Assembly (NCBI GenBank): GCA_018302545.1
Contig: JAGVZM010000022.1
Coordinates: forward strand, 1-53,778
DNA length: 53,778 bases
Origin: Candidatus Woesearchaeota archaeon
Lineage (GTDB): Archaea > Nanobdellota > Nanobdellia > SCGC-AAA011-G17 > GW2011-AR18
Direction: 5' to 3'
Position 1 is the stretch's first letter. Every line of letters begins with the position of its first letter. The position numbers and the translations under genes are program-made. Positions 41,642 through 50,903 of this stretch are shown piece by piece. Under the pieces are notes generated by a model, which did not search any database, had not been told where the DNA came from, and saw only the letters and a list, made by a program, of their open reading frames with translations.

Positions 41642-42388
41642 CTACATTTTTTTCTTAGAATTTCTAATTTTTGGTTTATCTTTTGCTATATTCCATAAAA
41701 TTTCAAAATACTTTGCATAACTATCTGCTAATGCTTTATTTTGAATTTTTATTACAGTAAATGGTTCCCATATTAATATTGCCACATTATTTCCCCAAAC
41801 ATATGTTGGCGTTGGATTAAAAGATTCTTTTGGCAAATAACGGTAAACTGCAGTCTCATATTCATAAATATATTCAACATTATCTCTTGTTAAAATTCTT
41901 TCTTTGAATCCTTTTTGTTTTTCTTTCCTAAAAAATTGATCCATGAAGTGACCTAACTTTTCTTTAAACATGCCTTCATCAATTCCAAATATTACATAAT
42001 CTTTACCAACCCTTAAGACATCATTAAGAACTGTTTTAATTCCTTCGACTCCTTTAAAAACTTCTACTTTAATTTCTTCTTTATGGAATTCTGCTAATTT
42101 TATAAGTTCTGGAAGTAAATCTTTAACATTATCCTCTTTCTCTTTTACAAAATCTAAAAGTTTGTTTGGATGTGTTGCATTATAGAATTTCACATTATTT
42201 TTAATTACATAGTTTATTAGCCCTTTATTTAGTAATTTTTCTAGAAAATCGTATATTGTTGTTCTATGTAAATTTGTTTCTTCTTTTAATTTGTTAACAG
42301 GAACTGAACCTAATTTTAATAAAGCTAAATAAACTTTACTTTCCCCTTCACTTAACCCTATGCTTTGTAATGTATTTGAAATAACCAT
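41642..42388 (-). CDS. TrmB-family transcriptional regulator
   Basis: 248 residues with the winged helix (GLSEGESKVYLALLKLGSVPVNKLKEE, HRTTIYDFLEKLLNKGLINY) and effector domain (VEVFKGVEGIKTVLNDVL to YFEILWNIAK). It is immediately upstream of the 41547 gene. Two TGTC...GACA palindromes in front of downstream genes are its probable targets; the ligand is likely a nutrient of the lipoprotein system. Confidence 0.88.
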   Translation of the reverse strand: MVISNTLQSIGLSEGESKVYLALLKLGSVPVNKLKEETNLHRTTIYDFLEKLLNKGLINYVIKNNVKFYNATHPNKLLDFVKEKEDNVKDLLPELIKLAEFHKEEIKVEVFKGVEGIKTVLNDVLRVGKDYVIFGIDEGMFKEKLGHFMDQFFRKEKQKGFKERILTRDNVEYIYEYETAVYRYLPKESFNPTPTYVWGNNVAILIWEPFTVIKIQNKALADSYAKYFEILWNIAKDKPKIRNSKKKM

Positions 42389-42431
42389 AGATTATATTAA
42401 CTTAACCCCATTATAAATACTTTTACCTAAT

Positions 42432-44201
42432 TTAATTTTTTCCACTAATATTAATTAATCTCTCTGCATTTTTATATGCAAAATTTTCTTGAATATTTGC
42501 ATCTAATTTTCCAATGAAAGCTCTTGCAATTTTAACTTGCATTTGTCCAACTTCTAAATCATAATTCCACACAGCATCACCACGATCAGTACCCCAAAGA
42601 ACTCTATCTGGATGTTTTTCAATAAGAGGTTTCCAATAATTAACTGCTTGTTGTATAATCTTGTCAAAATTCTTGTTTGCAATTTTCAAATAATCATCTT
42701 TACTTTTTCCAACATACAATTCAAAAACCTCTCTTTCTCCACCAAAGAATTCATCAATTCCATAGTAAGCATTTTGGTATTTGGCAAGTATATCATCAAC
42801 CTCATTAACAGAGAGTTGATCTCCATGCCAAATAAAATTGATGTCTGGATTTTGTTTTAATATTCTTTCAAAATTATCTTTATCTCCCTCACCTAAATGA
42901 AAATACACTAACAGATTATTTTCTCTAACAATAGGATATATTTGAATGAGTCTATTTGAATCTGGTGGAAGAGCTTTAGATCCCCCATTTTCTCTTTCAT
43001 ACAAACCAATTTCTCCATATCCTTTGAATAAATTAGGATGAACCTTGAGCATTTCTGTTAATATTTTTGCATCCACTGTTGGAAAACCATTAGGCTCATT
43101 ATCATTACCTGAAGACATTATAAATGGTGTAAATGATTCTGGATATTGATTCATTGTTCTATTCCAAATTTCCAATAAATATAAGGATATTTCTCCTTCA
43201 TATACTGGAAAGAAAGCAAAATTTTTCTTTGTGCCCTCATTTTTTAATGTACAAACTATTTCGCTCATTTTTACATTCCAACCTAATAACGCTTTTGGAC
43301 CACCAAATCTTCCTTCTTGTATTTCTTCAATTTGTTCTCCAGGACTATGATCTGGAATAGCAGGAATATGTAAATGTGTATCTATTAAAGGGCCTAAATA
43401 ATATGAATTTGGATATTCTACTTTTGGAATTTCTGGACATGGTGATGATTCCAAAGCTGCATTAACACGTTCTTGCCAAACTTTTTCTTCAAAACTAAGT
43501 TCAATTTCTTCTTGTTCCTCAACCTGCTCCACTATTGGTTCAACTATGGTTTTATTAATTGTGGAATTTTCAATATTATCAAAAAAATCTTTTAATTGTA
43601 TTCCTAATTTTCTTTTTCCATCAGGACTACTAAGGTGACAACCATCTTTTGCAGTTTCTTTCTTTGACATAGGTCCTAAAACTGGGCCTAAAAATATATT
43701 TTCGTTTTTAGCATCTAACTCTTGCATTAGTTCTTTTCCTTTTTCTAAACCCCAAGTACCAGTTATTTCACATAAACCATCAGTGTAGTCTGCCAAAGCT
43801 GATACGTAAATTGTAACATTTGGGATTCTTGTTCTAATTTCTTTTACTACAATTTCTGCATTTTCATAATTTGTTGTTCTATCTTCGTCCATTATGCAAA
43901 GTTCCCACCATATGCTCTTAGTGTTTGGGTGTTTTTCTAAAAGCTCGTCAAAAACTTTCCAATATTTACTACCTTTATCCAAGTTTCTAGACCAATCCAA
44001 AATAGTACCAGAACCATATCTTCTTTCATAACTCCACATTTTTTTACCACCCATATGATAATAACCTTCTACTGTTTCTCTTGTGTTTGAACATCCAATA
44101 TAACCAATAGTAATTTCTTCTGGATTAGTTTCGACATTAGGTTGCTGAGTGCAGCTTACCATTAGAATTAAAAATAAAAGAAATGCTATCTCTTTTTTCA
44201 T
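42432..44201 (-). CDS. Lipoprotein: SGNH-like domain fused to amidohydrolase-like domain
   Basis: 589 residues. Signal peptide with lipobox LMVSC. Domain 1 (about 30-200) is SGNH-hydrolase-like: IGYIGCSNTRETVEG at block I, ADYTDGLCEITG, and DGCHLSSPDG (block V His). Domain 2 (about 270-589) starts PLIDTHLHIPAIPDHS and has HxH and further YFHLGEGDKDN, IWHGDQLS and WGTDRGD, matching the amidohydrolase (TatD/PHP-like) TIM barrel with metal ligands. Extracellular anchoring is inferred. I prefer ATG 44201 over TTG 44207. Fusion of these domains is unusual. A paralogous SGNH-only gene lies upstream. Confidence 0.8.
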   Translation of the reverse strand: MKKEIAFLLFLILMVSCTQQPNVETNPEEITIGYIGCSNTRETVEGYYHMGGKKMWSYERRYGSGTILDWSRNLDKGSKYWKVFDELLEKHPNTKSIWWELCIMDEDRTTNYENAEIVVKEIRTRIPNVTIYVSALADYTDGLCEITGTWGLEKGKELMQELDAKNENIFLGPVLGPMSKKETAKDGCHLSSPDGKRKLGIQLKDFFDNIENSTINKTIVEPIVEQVEEQEEIELSFEEKVWQERVNAALESSPCPEIPKVEYPNSYYLGPLIDTHLHIPAIPDHSPGEQIEEIQEGRFGGPKALLGWNVKMSEIVCTLKNEGTKKNFAFFPVYEGEISLYLLEIWNRTMNQYPESFTPFIMSSGNDNEPNGFPTVDAKILTEMLKVHPNLFKGYGEIGLYERENGGSKALPPDSNRLIQIYPIVRENNLLVYFHLGEGDKDNFERILKQNPDINFIWHGDQLSVNEVDDILAKYQNAYYGIDEFFGGEREVFELYVGKSKDDYLKIANKNFDKIIQQAVNYWKPLIEKHPDRVLWGTDRGDAVWNYDLEVGQMQVKIARAFIGKLDANIQENFAYKNAERLINISGKN

Positions 44202-44252
44202 AGTCAATTACATTTTTAGTAGTTTATAATTGTTTTGTCTTTTGAAAAATTT

Positions 44253-44951
44253 CTAGTTCTCAAGTGTTTGATTAAAAAACTCTTTTAATTGTTTTCCCAT
44301 TTTTAACATTCCTTCCTCATTAGGGTGACATCTAGATCGATCGTTTGTAGTAATTTCAGCTAATGATAACGGACCTAAAATCGGACCTAGAAATACGTCT
44401 TCATTTTTAGAATCAAGTTCTTGTGCTAGTGTCTTTGCTCTTTCTATTCCTTCTATTCCAGTTATTTCACATACATTTTCAGTATAATCTGCAAGTGGAG
44501 AAACATAAAGAGTTACATTAGATATTCTCTTTCTTACTGCCTCAATAACTGGAAAAGCTTGTTCATAAGTGATTTTAGATTCGCCACCTGGTATGCACAA
44601 TTGTATCCACACTTTTGTTGTTTTTGGATTTTCTCTTAGATGTTGATCAAAAACATTCCAAAAACCACTACCTTCTTCTGCATCTTTAGCCCATTGAAAA
44701 ACAGAACCACTATCATAATCATGAATGTTATCCATATCTACTTTCCAGATTTCTTTTCCATCAGACCATCGATAACCATATACAGTTTGTCTTGTGTTTG
44801 AACATCCAATAAAACCAATAGTTCTTTGTGAGATCTGATTATCTGTTTGAATATTATTAGAATTATCTTGGAAAAATTTTTCTTTAATATTATTGCAACC
44901 AGAAAGAATTATAATAATTAGGATAAAACAAAAAATTATATCTTTTTTCAT
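44253..44951 (-). CDS. SGNH-like lipoprotein, paralogue of domain 1 of the 42432 protein
   Basis: 232 residues. Signal peptide with lipobox IILSGC (Cys19). The mature domain repeats the same signature: TIGFIGCSNTRQTVYGYRW, FWNVFDQHLRENPKT, YVSPLADYTENVCEITG, and NDRSRCHPNEEG. This is a tandem duplication of the N-terminal domain. The substrate is unknown; both genes lie on one strand 51 nt apart and are likely transcribed together. Confidence 0.8.
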   Translation of the reverse strand: MKKDIIFCFILIIIILSGCNNIKEKFFQDNSNNIQTDNQISQRTIGFIGCSNTRQTVYGYRWSDGKEIWKVDMDNIHDYDSGSVFQWAKDAEEGSGFWNVFDQHLRENPKTTKVWIQLCIPGGESKITYEQAFPVIEAVRKRISNVTLYVSPLADYTENVCEITGIEGIERAKTLAQELDSKNEDVFLGPILGPLSLAEITTNDRSRCHPNEEGMLKMGKQLKEFFNQTLEN

Positions 44952-44981
44952 CTTTACTTTTCTCCTGTAAGGTGTGCATAT

Positions 44982-45464
44982 TCACCTATTCTTATTTAAT
45001 GCTACTTGAAATTCCTTTCTAATCTCGTTTATCTTTTTTTCATTAAGCTTGATTAAGATTGACTTGCATTTTACTAAAAACCCAGGGGTATTCCTTATCA
45101 TTTTATTGTATTGCTCATCTGGAACTGTTCTATCAATATAATATTGAGAATCTATTCTTGCCTTTAAAGAATCTTCTGTGAAATCAGTGTCTTCTTCGCT
45201 AAAAGATTCTTTGAGAAATCTCTTTGCGAACGCTATTGTACATGAATGAATCTCGCATTTTATGCCTATTTTGGTTAAAATTGAGTAAAGTGAAAAATAG
45301 ATTGTATAGTATGCGGTTGAAATTTTCCAATCTTTTATTATGTTTACACTCATTGACTCCAATGCTTCTTCCGCTTTCTTGATATATGCCTCTGCGAGAT
45401 CTGAATTTGGTTCAATTAAACTTAAACCTTCCTTCTTTCCCGCACACCATTTTATTTTATCCAT
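44982..45464 (-). CDS. HEPN-domain protein
   Basis: 160 residues of helices (SDLAEAYIKKAEEALESMS, AYYTIYFSLYSILTKIGI) of the HEPN fold. The common Rx4-6H motif is not obvious. It follows an HTH-MNT gene with 8-nt overlap, the standard HEPN/MNT toxin-antitoxin order, so it is the toxin or toxin-like partner, with RNase activity uncertain. Confidence 0.8.
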   Translation of the reverse strand: MDKIKWCAGKKEGLSLIEPNSDLAEAYIKKAEEALESMSVNIIKDWKISTAYYTIYFSLYSILTKIGIKCEIHSCTIAFAKRFLKESFSEEDTDFTEDSLKARIDSQYYIDRTVPDEQYNKMIRNTPGFLVKCKSILIKLNEKKINEIRKEFQVALNKNR

Positions 45465-46047
45465 TTTTCAACACATTCTGAATAAACAACTCCGAATTTT
45501 TAAATACTATATGGTTTTTTAATACTTCTTTTAAAAAGATATCATGATTTACATTTTTTTCAAATGTCTTTAAGGGATAACACTTTATGCTTATTTCAAT
45601 TCCAAAATTTCTTGAAATTTTCTTGATTTCTTCTTTTTTATAATCTCCCGCTACAAAAATGTCTAAATCAGATTCTTTGTTAGAGATCCCCTTCGCATAA
45701 CTTCCAAAAATAACACCTATTCCATCAATAAAATGCCCTATTTTTTCTATAACTTCCTTCACTAGAAGATTTTTTTCCATAAAGGCTATTGATTTATATT
45801 GCTCGACAAATGCAACATATCTATTGCTTAATTCGTTTACTTTTAATTTATAAGATTTGATTTTACCCCTTACTTTTGATTCTATAATTCCTTTATTTTC
45901 TAAATCTTCAAGAATTAGCTGTGCTGTCCGAGGGCTTATTTTAAGCAATTTCTCAACTTCCCTTATGTAATATTCTCTATCAAATCCATTTGTAAATAAA
46001 GAAATAATTTGCAAGCCATTCTCAGTAATTTTTATTTTATTATACAT
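45457..46047 (-). CDS. HTH-MNT nucleotidyltransferase antitoxin
   Basis: 196 residues: winged helix (NGFDREYYIREVEKLLKISPRTAQLILEDLENKG, about 18-60) then an MNT domain with GSYAKGISNKESDLDIFVAG (GSx10DxD) at about 115-134. MNT antitoxins AMPylate or adenylylate their HEPN partner. The 20-bp palindrome at 46048-46067 begins right at the start codon between it and the TATA box, so it probably autorepresses. Confidence 0.87.
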   Translation of the reverse strand: MYNKIKITENGLQIISLFTNGFDREYYIREVEKLLKISPRTAQLILEDLENKGIIESKVRGKIKSYKLKVNELSNRYVAFVEQYKSIAFMEKNLLVKEVIEKIGHFIDGIGVIFGSYAKGISNKESDLDIFVAGDYKKEEIKKISRNFGIEISIKCYPLKTFEKNVNHDIFLKEVLKNHIVFKNSELFIQNVLKNG

Positions 46048-46067
46048 ATGTATTATTTATAATACAT
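46048..46067. promoter_or_regulatory. HTH-MNT operator palindrome
   Basis: Perfect 9-bp arms atgtattat and ataatacat with a 2-bp centre, between the MNT start codon and a TATA-like gtttaaatag (minus strand, 46070-46079). Placed where a bound repressor would block transcription start. Confidence 0.6.
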
Positions 46068-46237
46068 TTACTATTTAAACTTTTTGTTTTAGTTTATTAG
46101 CCCTATAAAGGCATATGTATCAAAAAAATAAGTTTCAGTCATCATATAAATTTCTCCTCATTTCGTCTTTTATTTCTTGATTATATTTTTCGTAAATATT
46201 TCATAACATTATTAAGTTTAAAAAACTTCTACATATT

Positions 46238-47440
46238 ATGGTGATGTTAAAACAGAAAAGCCCTTGGTTAAAAGATATAAAGATAAAGGCTTTAGATTTA
46301 GTAAATAAAGAATTTTTTGGTAATTCTCCTCCTACTGTTTTTGTTGGAAGTAAGTTTATGGAATCTAAGAAAGCAAATGTGGGGGTTATGAGTCCTTTAG
46401 ATGATAAAAAAGAGGCTTGGAAATACGATGACCCAATCTATTGGTACAATAATAATTATCCTATAAGAAAAATTGCTGAATTAAGAGCTAATTTAATTAA
46501 TGCTAGAAAAAAATCTGGAATTTTTGATGTAAGAACAAATAATAAATTTTTAGAATTAGCCCAAGAAATTGCTATGAGTAGGAAAGTTACTTCTATAGAA
46601 GTTGAATTAAAGAAAAAGCTACATGCTAAAATAAATATTGATAAAATTCATATGCCTTTTGGCCCTGGCGGAGAGGTAAAAAGACTAGAAGCAGTTGGAA
46701 ATATAACTTTACAGAAAGATATTGAGAAAGTTTTTTATGATACTGATCTTAAGGCTGCTGAAGGCATTAAAATATTGACTGATAAAGGTTTTAATGAAAA
46801 TCAGATAAGTCAATTTTTGAGTATAGGCACTATGGGATTAAAATATAATAGAAAATTAGTTCCTACTAGATGGAGTATTACTGCAACAGATGACACCTTA
46901 GGTAAAGATTTAATTAAGGAGATAAAGCATAATGAAATTATTAAAGACTATAGGTTATTATTTGGGAATTATTTTGGGAATTATTATTTAATATTTTTAT
47001 TTCCTGAAGCTTGGAGTTATGAATTATTTGAAAGTTCAGTGCCGGATCAACTAATTTCTCCAGACCAAAAACTTTGGACAATGACTGATTATGAGAATTA
47101 TGATGGAAGGAAAAATTATGCTAATAATACTGTTGGAGGTTATTACGCAGCAAGGTTAAGTTTATTAGAATATATGAAAGAAAAAAGAATTCAAGCTGGA
47201 GCTTTATTATTAAGATTTGTTACTTCTGAGTATAGTGTTCCTCTTGGAGTATTTGTTGTTAGACAATCTGTAAGAAAAACAGTTTCTAGTAATGAAATGA
47301 TATTTAATGATAAGAAAATAATGTTGAATGTTGGAAATGGAATAATTTATAGAAGATTTGGGTATAATATTGACAACTTACTTAAAGATAGTATTTTGTT
47401 AAATAATATAAACAAGCAAAGGAAATTATTTGAGTTTTAA
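46238..47440 (+). CDS. nreA: NreA-like DNA repair protein
   Basis: 400 residues matching the archaeal NreA family, which interacts with PCNA in DNA repair: GNSPPTVFVGSKFMESKKANVGVMSP, WYNNNYPIRKIAELRANL, MPFGPGGEVKRL, PTRWSITATDDTLGK, VRQSVRK and an end with IIYRRFG. The final KQRKLFEF is a candidate PCNA-interacting peptide. ATG 46238 is preceded by an AT-rich promoter. Confidence 0.92.
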   Translation: MVMLKQKSPWLKDIKIKALDLVNKEFFGNSPPTVFVGSKFMESKKANVGVMSPLDDKKEAWKYDDPIYWYNNNYPIRKIAELRANLINARKKSGIFDVRTNNKFLELAQEIAMSRKVTSIEVELKKKLHAKINIDKIHMPFGPGGEVKRLEAVGNITLQKDIEKVFYDTDLKAAEGIKILTDKGFNENQISQFLSIGTMGLKYNRKLVPTRWSITATDDTLGKDLIKEIKHNEIIKDYRLLFGNYFGNYYLIFLFPEAWSYELFESSVPDQLISPDQKLWTMTDYENYDGRKNYANNTVGGYYAARLSLLEYMKEKRIQAGALLLRFVTSEYSVPLGVFVVRQSVRKTVSSNEMIFNDKKIMLNVGNGIIYRRFGYNIDNLLKDSILLNNINKQRKLFEF

Positions 47441-47539
47441 GAAAAAAGTATATTCTTCATATACTCTTCACCTATTCTAAATTATTTTATATTTTTATAT
47501 GCCAAAGTTTAATAAATTTTTAAATGAATTTAGGTTTTT

Positions 47540-47926
47540 ATGTCTCTTGATCTGATGATTGTTGATGATTGCGATATATTTGCTTTTGCAGTTGAGGGAT
47601 TTGCTAAATTGACAAAACCTAGTCTTGAAGTTATAAAGTTCAATATTGGTGTTCAAGCATTAATTTATCTAAGATCTAATGTTGAAGATTTACCTAGAGG
47701 TTATCTAATTGATATGAGGCTTCCCGGTAGTTATGAAGAGCAGAATGCTCCTTTAGAGATTTATCTTTTTTTAAAAGAAAGAGGAAGAACTAAATATTTT
47801 AGTTTTTATACCGCTAACCTTTCTGAACATGACTTAGAGGTTCAAAGAATAACAAAAGCAAGCGTTATTTTAAAAAGTGATACTCGTAGATTAGAAAGAT
47901 TTTTAACAAGATTGACAAGAACTTAA
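47540..47926 (+). CDS. Stand-alone response-regulator receiver domain
   Basis: 128 residues. D9-D10 (IVDDCD), phospho-acceptor D58 (IDMRLPG), T91 (SFYTAN) and K112 (ILKSD) are present. There is no output domain and no histidine kinase nearby. It is convergent with a TrmB gene (4-nt overlap). A His-Asp link in this archaeon is implied but its partner is elsewhere or lost. Confidence 0.82.
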   Translation: MSLDLMIVDDCDIFAFAVEGFAKLTKPSLEVIKFNIGVQALIYLRSNVEDLPRGYLIDMRLPGSYEEQNAPLEIYLFLKERGRTKYFSFYTANLSEHDLEVQRITKASVILKSDTRRLERFLTRLTRT

Positions 47927-48627
47927 GGTTTAGCAATTTTCCATAATAAATCAAAATAATTTTTAAATGTTTTTGCAATATCTGGTTGCTTAATTAAAAT
48001 AGCCACAGGATCTTGGATCCATAAAATAATGGCTGCCTTATTTCCATATATATTAGTTGAAACTAAAGAAGCAAAAGATTCTGGGAGATATTTTACCTCT
48101 GATAATGGCACTGGAGACTGGTGTTTTTTACCTGAATATATTGCATGTAATTTTATTTTCTTTTTTATCCTTTTATTTGTGTAATGAGGTATGTAGAACC
48201 TTAATAATTCTTTAGCTATATGAGATGCACCTATAATATAAACATCTTTTCCTTCATTAATCTGATCTTCGAATATTGTTTTTATTCCTTCTTTCCCCCT
48301 AAAGAATAAAGTTTCTTGTTTTCCTTTACTATGGTAAAATTTAGCTTCTAGGTCTGGCATTAAAGATAAAATATCTTGTTTTTGTTCTTCTATTAAATCT
48401 TGAATTCTTTTGGGATCTGTAGGCATGTAAACCCTCTTTCCATTTTCTACAATATAACTTACTAAACCTTTCTCTATTAAACGATCAAGAACATCGTAGA
48501 TGCTTCTTCTGTGGACTCCTGTTTTTCTTGATAGAACACTTGGATTAGATTTTCCATACTCTAAGAGATTTATATACACCTTTGACTCTATTTCTGTTAA
48601 ACCAATATGTGAAAGTTTTTCAAACAT
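47923..48627 (-). CDS. TrmB-family transcriptional regulator
   Basis: 234 residues: N-terminal winged helix (GLTEIESKVYINLLEYGKSNPSVLSR, HRRSIYDVLDRLIEKGLVSY), linker, and effector domain (FRGKEGIKTIFEDQI to YFDLLWKIAKP). Divergent from an unknown gene at 48751 with an interrupted palindrome between them (48663-48682). Confidence 0.87.
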   Translation of the reverse strand: MFEKLSHIGLTEIESKVYINLLEYGKSNPSVLSRKTGVHRRSIYDVLDRLIEKGLVSYIVENGKRVYMPTDPKRIQDLIEEQKQDILSLMPDLEAKFYHSKGKQETLFFRGKEGIKTIFEDQINEGKDVYIIGASHIAKELLRFYIPHYTNKRIKKKIKLHAIYSGKKHQSPVPLSEVKYLPESFASLVSTNIYGNKAAIILWIQDPVAILIKQPDIAKTFKNYFDLLWKIAKP

Positions 48628-48662
48628 AATAATATTTAATATATTACTAATATTTATATTTT

Positions 48663-48682
48663 GTGGGTAATTATATGCCCAC
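48663..48682. promoter_or_regulatory. Possible operator in TrmB/unknown divergent region
   Basis: Arms gtggg and cccac with a 10-nt AT centre, 36 nt upstream of the TrmB start and 69 nt upstream of the divergent gene. Short, so tentative. Confidence 0.4.
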
Positions 48683-48750
48683 TCTTTTTAATATAATTCT
48701 AGCCAGTTTTATTCTTAAGTTTGAAATAATTCAATCTTAGGAGTGTTAAA

Positions 48751-49416
48751 ATGAGAATAATAAATCAAATACCCAAATATAAGCCTGTTGTCCATTTATT
48801 AAAGGGGCAAGTTGAAAGAAACAATGGTATTTTATATGTTGGAGGTTTAGAAGTCCCAAAGAATTTTCATGGAAAATTAAGAAGGAGATCTAGAGGAAAA
48901 GACAGTTTACAGCAAGCTATTGATGAGAAACAAATTTACTTAAGGGGGGCTAGTAATGGAAGCGAAAGTGTAAATTGGTTTGGTTTAGTTACTGATAAAT
49001 TTACAGATTTACCAATTGCTGAACTAGGTCAAGCTTTTGCTGATGTTAATAGTGATGCAATAATAAGATATGATACTAGAAGAGAAAGGTTTGTTGTTAG
49101 TTATGGTATTGGTAGATTTCCAGAAAGTACTCATTTATTTTTAGATTCTGGAGATTTTGGTACCTATGGAGGAAATGGTGAGATGACAGTTAGAACAGGT
49201 GTTGCATTATATGGCACTAGCGGAAATAGAATAGGTGTTGTTTTAAGTGATAGTATTAGAAAGAGATTTATACATAGATGGGATCACAATGATATAAGTG
49301 ATGTTGTTAATGAAGTTAGGGAATTTGGTGAAGAAGTTAGCAAGGAATTTGAGGCACCTTATATAATGAGTGGAAAGGAAGTTGTTAACTATACAAGGCA
49401 ACTTTCCTTGCTTTAG
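48751..49416 (+). CDS. Hypothetical protein
   Basis: 221 residues, no family recognised. Basic N-terminus (NFHGKLRRRSRGKDSL), then beta-rich and aromatic regions (GIGRFPESTHLFLDSGDFGTYGGNGEMTVRTG) and a C-terminal helix. No signal or membrane segment. It has a tcttaggag ribosome binding site and is convergent with the glycosyltransferase (4-nt gap). Confidence 0.6.
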   Translation: MRIINQIPKYKPVVHLLKGQVERNNGILYVGGLEVPKNFHGKLRRRSRGKDSLQQAIDEKQIYLRGASNGSESVNWFGLVTDKFTDLPIAELGQAFADVNSDAIIRYDTRRERFVVSYGIGRFPESTHLFLDSGDFGTYGGNGEMTVRTGVALYGTSGNRIGVVLSDSIRKRFIHRWDHNDISDVVNEVREFGEEVSKEFEAPYIMSGKEVVNYTRQLSLL

Positions 49417-49420
49417 TTTT

Positions 49421-50119
49421 TCAATTATTTTTTCTTTTTTTATATATTTCAACTAATTTTTCAGGTGTAAATCCTAGCATATATAGAAACATTATTTTTC
49501 TATTTGTATAAGTTGTTTTTATAATTCCCTTTTCATTCCATCTTCTTGCAGAAGAAATTACTTCCTCATCTAATATTTTAATACAATTGCAGTTTTTTCT
49601 AATTGATCTCATAAGTTCTACATCCTCTAAAATAGGAATATCTCTAAAACCATTAATTTTTTTGAAATAATTTTTTCTAATAAATATTGCTTGGTCTCCA
49701 TAAGGTATTCTAACTATTTTTGATCTTATTGAAGTTATGAAAGATACTAATTTAAGAAATAAGTTTTTAGAATCTAATCTTAAACTGAATGCTCCCGCAA
49801 CATAACTTTGATCTTCTAAGGCTTTTTCAATTTTAGTTAATGCATCTTTTTGGAGCTTTGTATCTGCATGTAAAAATATTAGTATATCTCCTTTAGCGTT
49901 TTTAGCACCTAAGTTCATTTGTTTTGCTCTACCCTTTTCAGAAATAATTTTAATAATCCCTTTAAATTTAATTTTTTTAATTGTTGTGTTTTTATTTCCG
50001 TCTACAACAATAATCTCTGCCTTTTTTATTAATTCTAAATCATTTAATTCCTTTATTAAAGAATTTATTCCTTCTTCATTATAAACTGGAATAATTATGG
50101 AAAATTTGGGTTTTTTCAC
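49421..50119 (-). CDS. GT2 glycosyltransferase (TIGR04283-like)
   Basis: 232 residues. SIIIPVYNEEGINSLIKEL, IIVVDGN, KGRAKQMNLGAKNAKGDILIFLHADT (DxD-like HAD), YGDQAIFIRK and GFRDIPILEDVEL are the TIGR04283 group pattern. Homologues sit next to arsenosugar or lipid-sugar genes; with VTT and a disulfide oxidoreductase nearby it may be part of the same module. Confidence 0.85.
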   Translation of the reverse strand: MKKPKFSIIIPVYNEEGINSLIKELNDLELIKKAEIIVVDGNKNTTIKKIKFKGIIKIISEKGRAKQMNLGAKNAKGDILIFLHADTKLQKDALTKIEKALEDQSYVAGAFSLRLDSKNLFLKLVSFITSIRSKIVRIPYGDQAIFIRKNYFKKINGFRDIPILEDVELMRSIRKNCNCIKILDEEVISSARRWNEKGIIKTTYTNRKIMFLYMLGFTPEKLVEIYKKRKNN

Positions 50120-50201
50120 TTATTAATTCTTTGATAGTATTATTAAAATCTTTTTGTTTTAATTTAATAAGTTTTAAATATAAAAGGATACAGAAGATTA
50201 T

Positions 50202-50903
50202 ATGAATAACTTTTTTGATTTTAAAAAAATAAAGTTTATAATTTTAATTTTGTTGATAATTTTAATCATTTTCTTAACAAGATATTTTGGATTAACCCAA
50301 TATTTCAAACCAGAATTTTTAAGGGAGACTATATCGGGTTTTGGAGTTCTCGCTCCTGTTATTTACATTTTGATTTATGCTTTGGCTACAATTTTGTTTT
50401 TGCCTGGGTCTCCTTTAACAATTGCTGGTGGACTAATTTTTGGAGTTGGTTTTGGTACATTATATACTGTTATAGGTGCTACTTTAGGAGCTAGTGTTGC
50501 TTTTTTAGTAGCTAGATATTTTGGAGGAAAACTTATTGAAGGTTTTTTGAAGAAACATAATTTTAAGAAATTGGAAGAATATCATGATAAACTTGAGTCT
50601 AACGGTTTTAGTGCGGTTATTTTTTTAAGATTAATTCCTTTATTTCCATTTAATGGCTTGAATTTTGCTTTAGGATTAACCAAAGTTAAATTTAGAAGTT
50701 ACTTCTTTGCTACTTTAATAGGAATAATTCCCGGAACTTTTGTGTTTAATTATTTTGGAGATTCATTAGGAAATCTAAGTTTTATGAATATTGTAATATC
50801 TTTAATTTTAATAATTTTGTTAATTAGTTCTTTACCTATTTATAATAAATTGAAGGTTATATCTAATAGAAGGAAGATTAAGAAAGCAATGAGGAAAAAA
50901 TGA
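50202..50903 (+). CDS. TVP38/TMEM64 (VTT-domain) membrane protein
   Basis: 233 residues, about six membrane segments, with FLPGSPLTIAGGLIFGVGFGTLYTVIGATLGASVAFLVARYF and LRLIPLFPFNGLNFALGLTKV, the VTT (SNARE-associated/DedA-like) signature. Lipid scramblase-type roles are described for relatives. Overlaps the next gene by 4 nt, so translationally coupled. Confidence 0.9.
   Translation: MNNFFDFKKIKFIILILLIILIIFLTRYFGLTQYFKPEFLRETISGFGVLAPVIYILIYALATILFLPGSPLTIAGGLIFGVGFGTLYTVIGATLGASVAFLVARYFGGKLIEGFLKKHNFKKLEEYHDKLESNGFSAVIFLRLIPLFPFNGLNFALGLTKVKFRSYFFATLIGIIPGTFVFNYFGDSLGNLSFMNIVISLILIILLISSLPIYNKLKVISNRRKIKKAMRKK

Noticed and set aside
46961-46990. Short direct repeat tttgggaattat in nreA
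   Set aside because: It is coding sequence for a repeated FGNY dipeptide pair and in frame; not a mobile or regulatory repeat.
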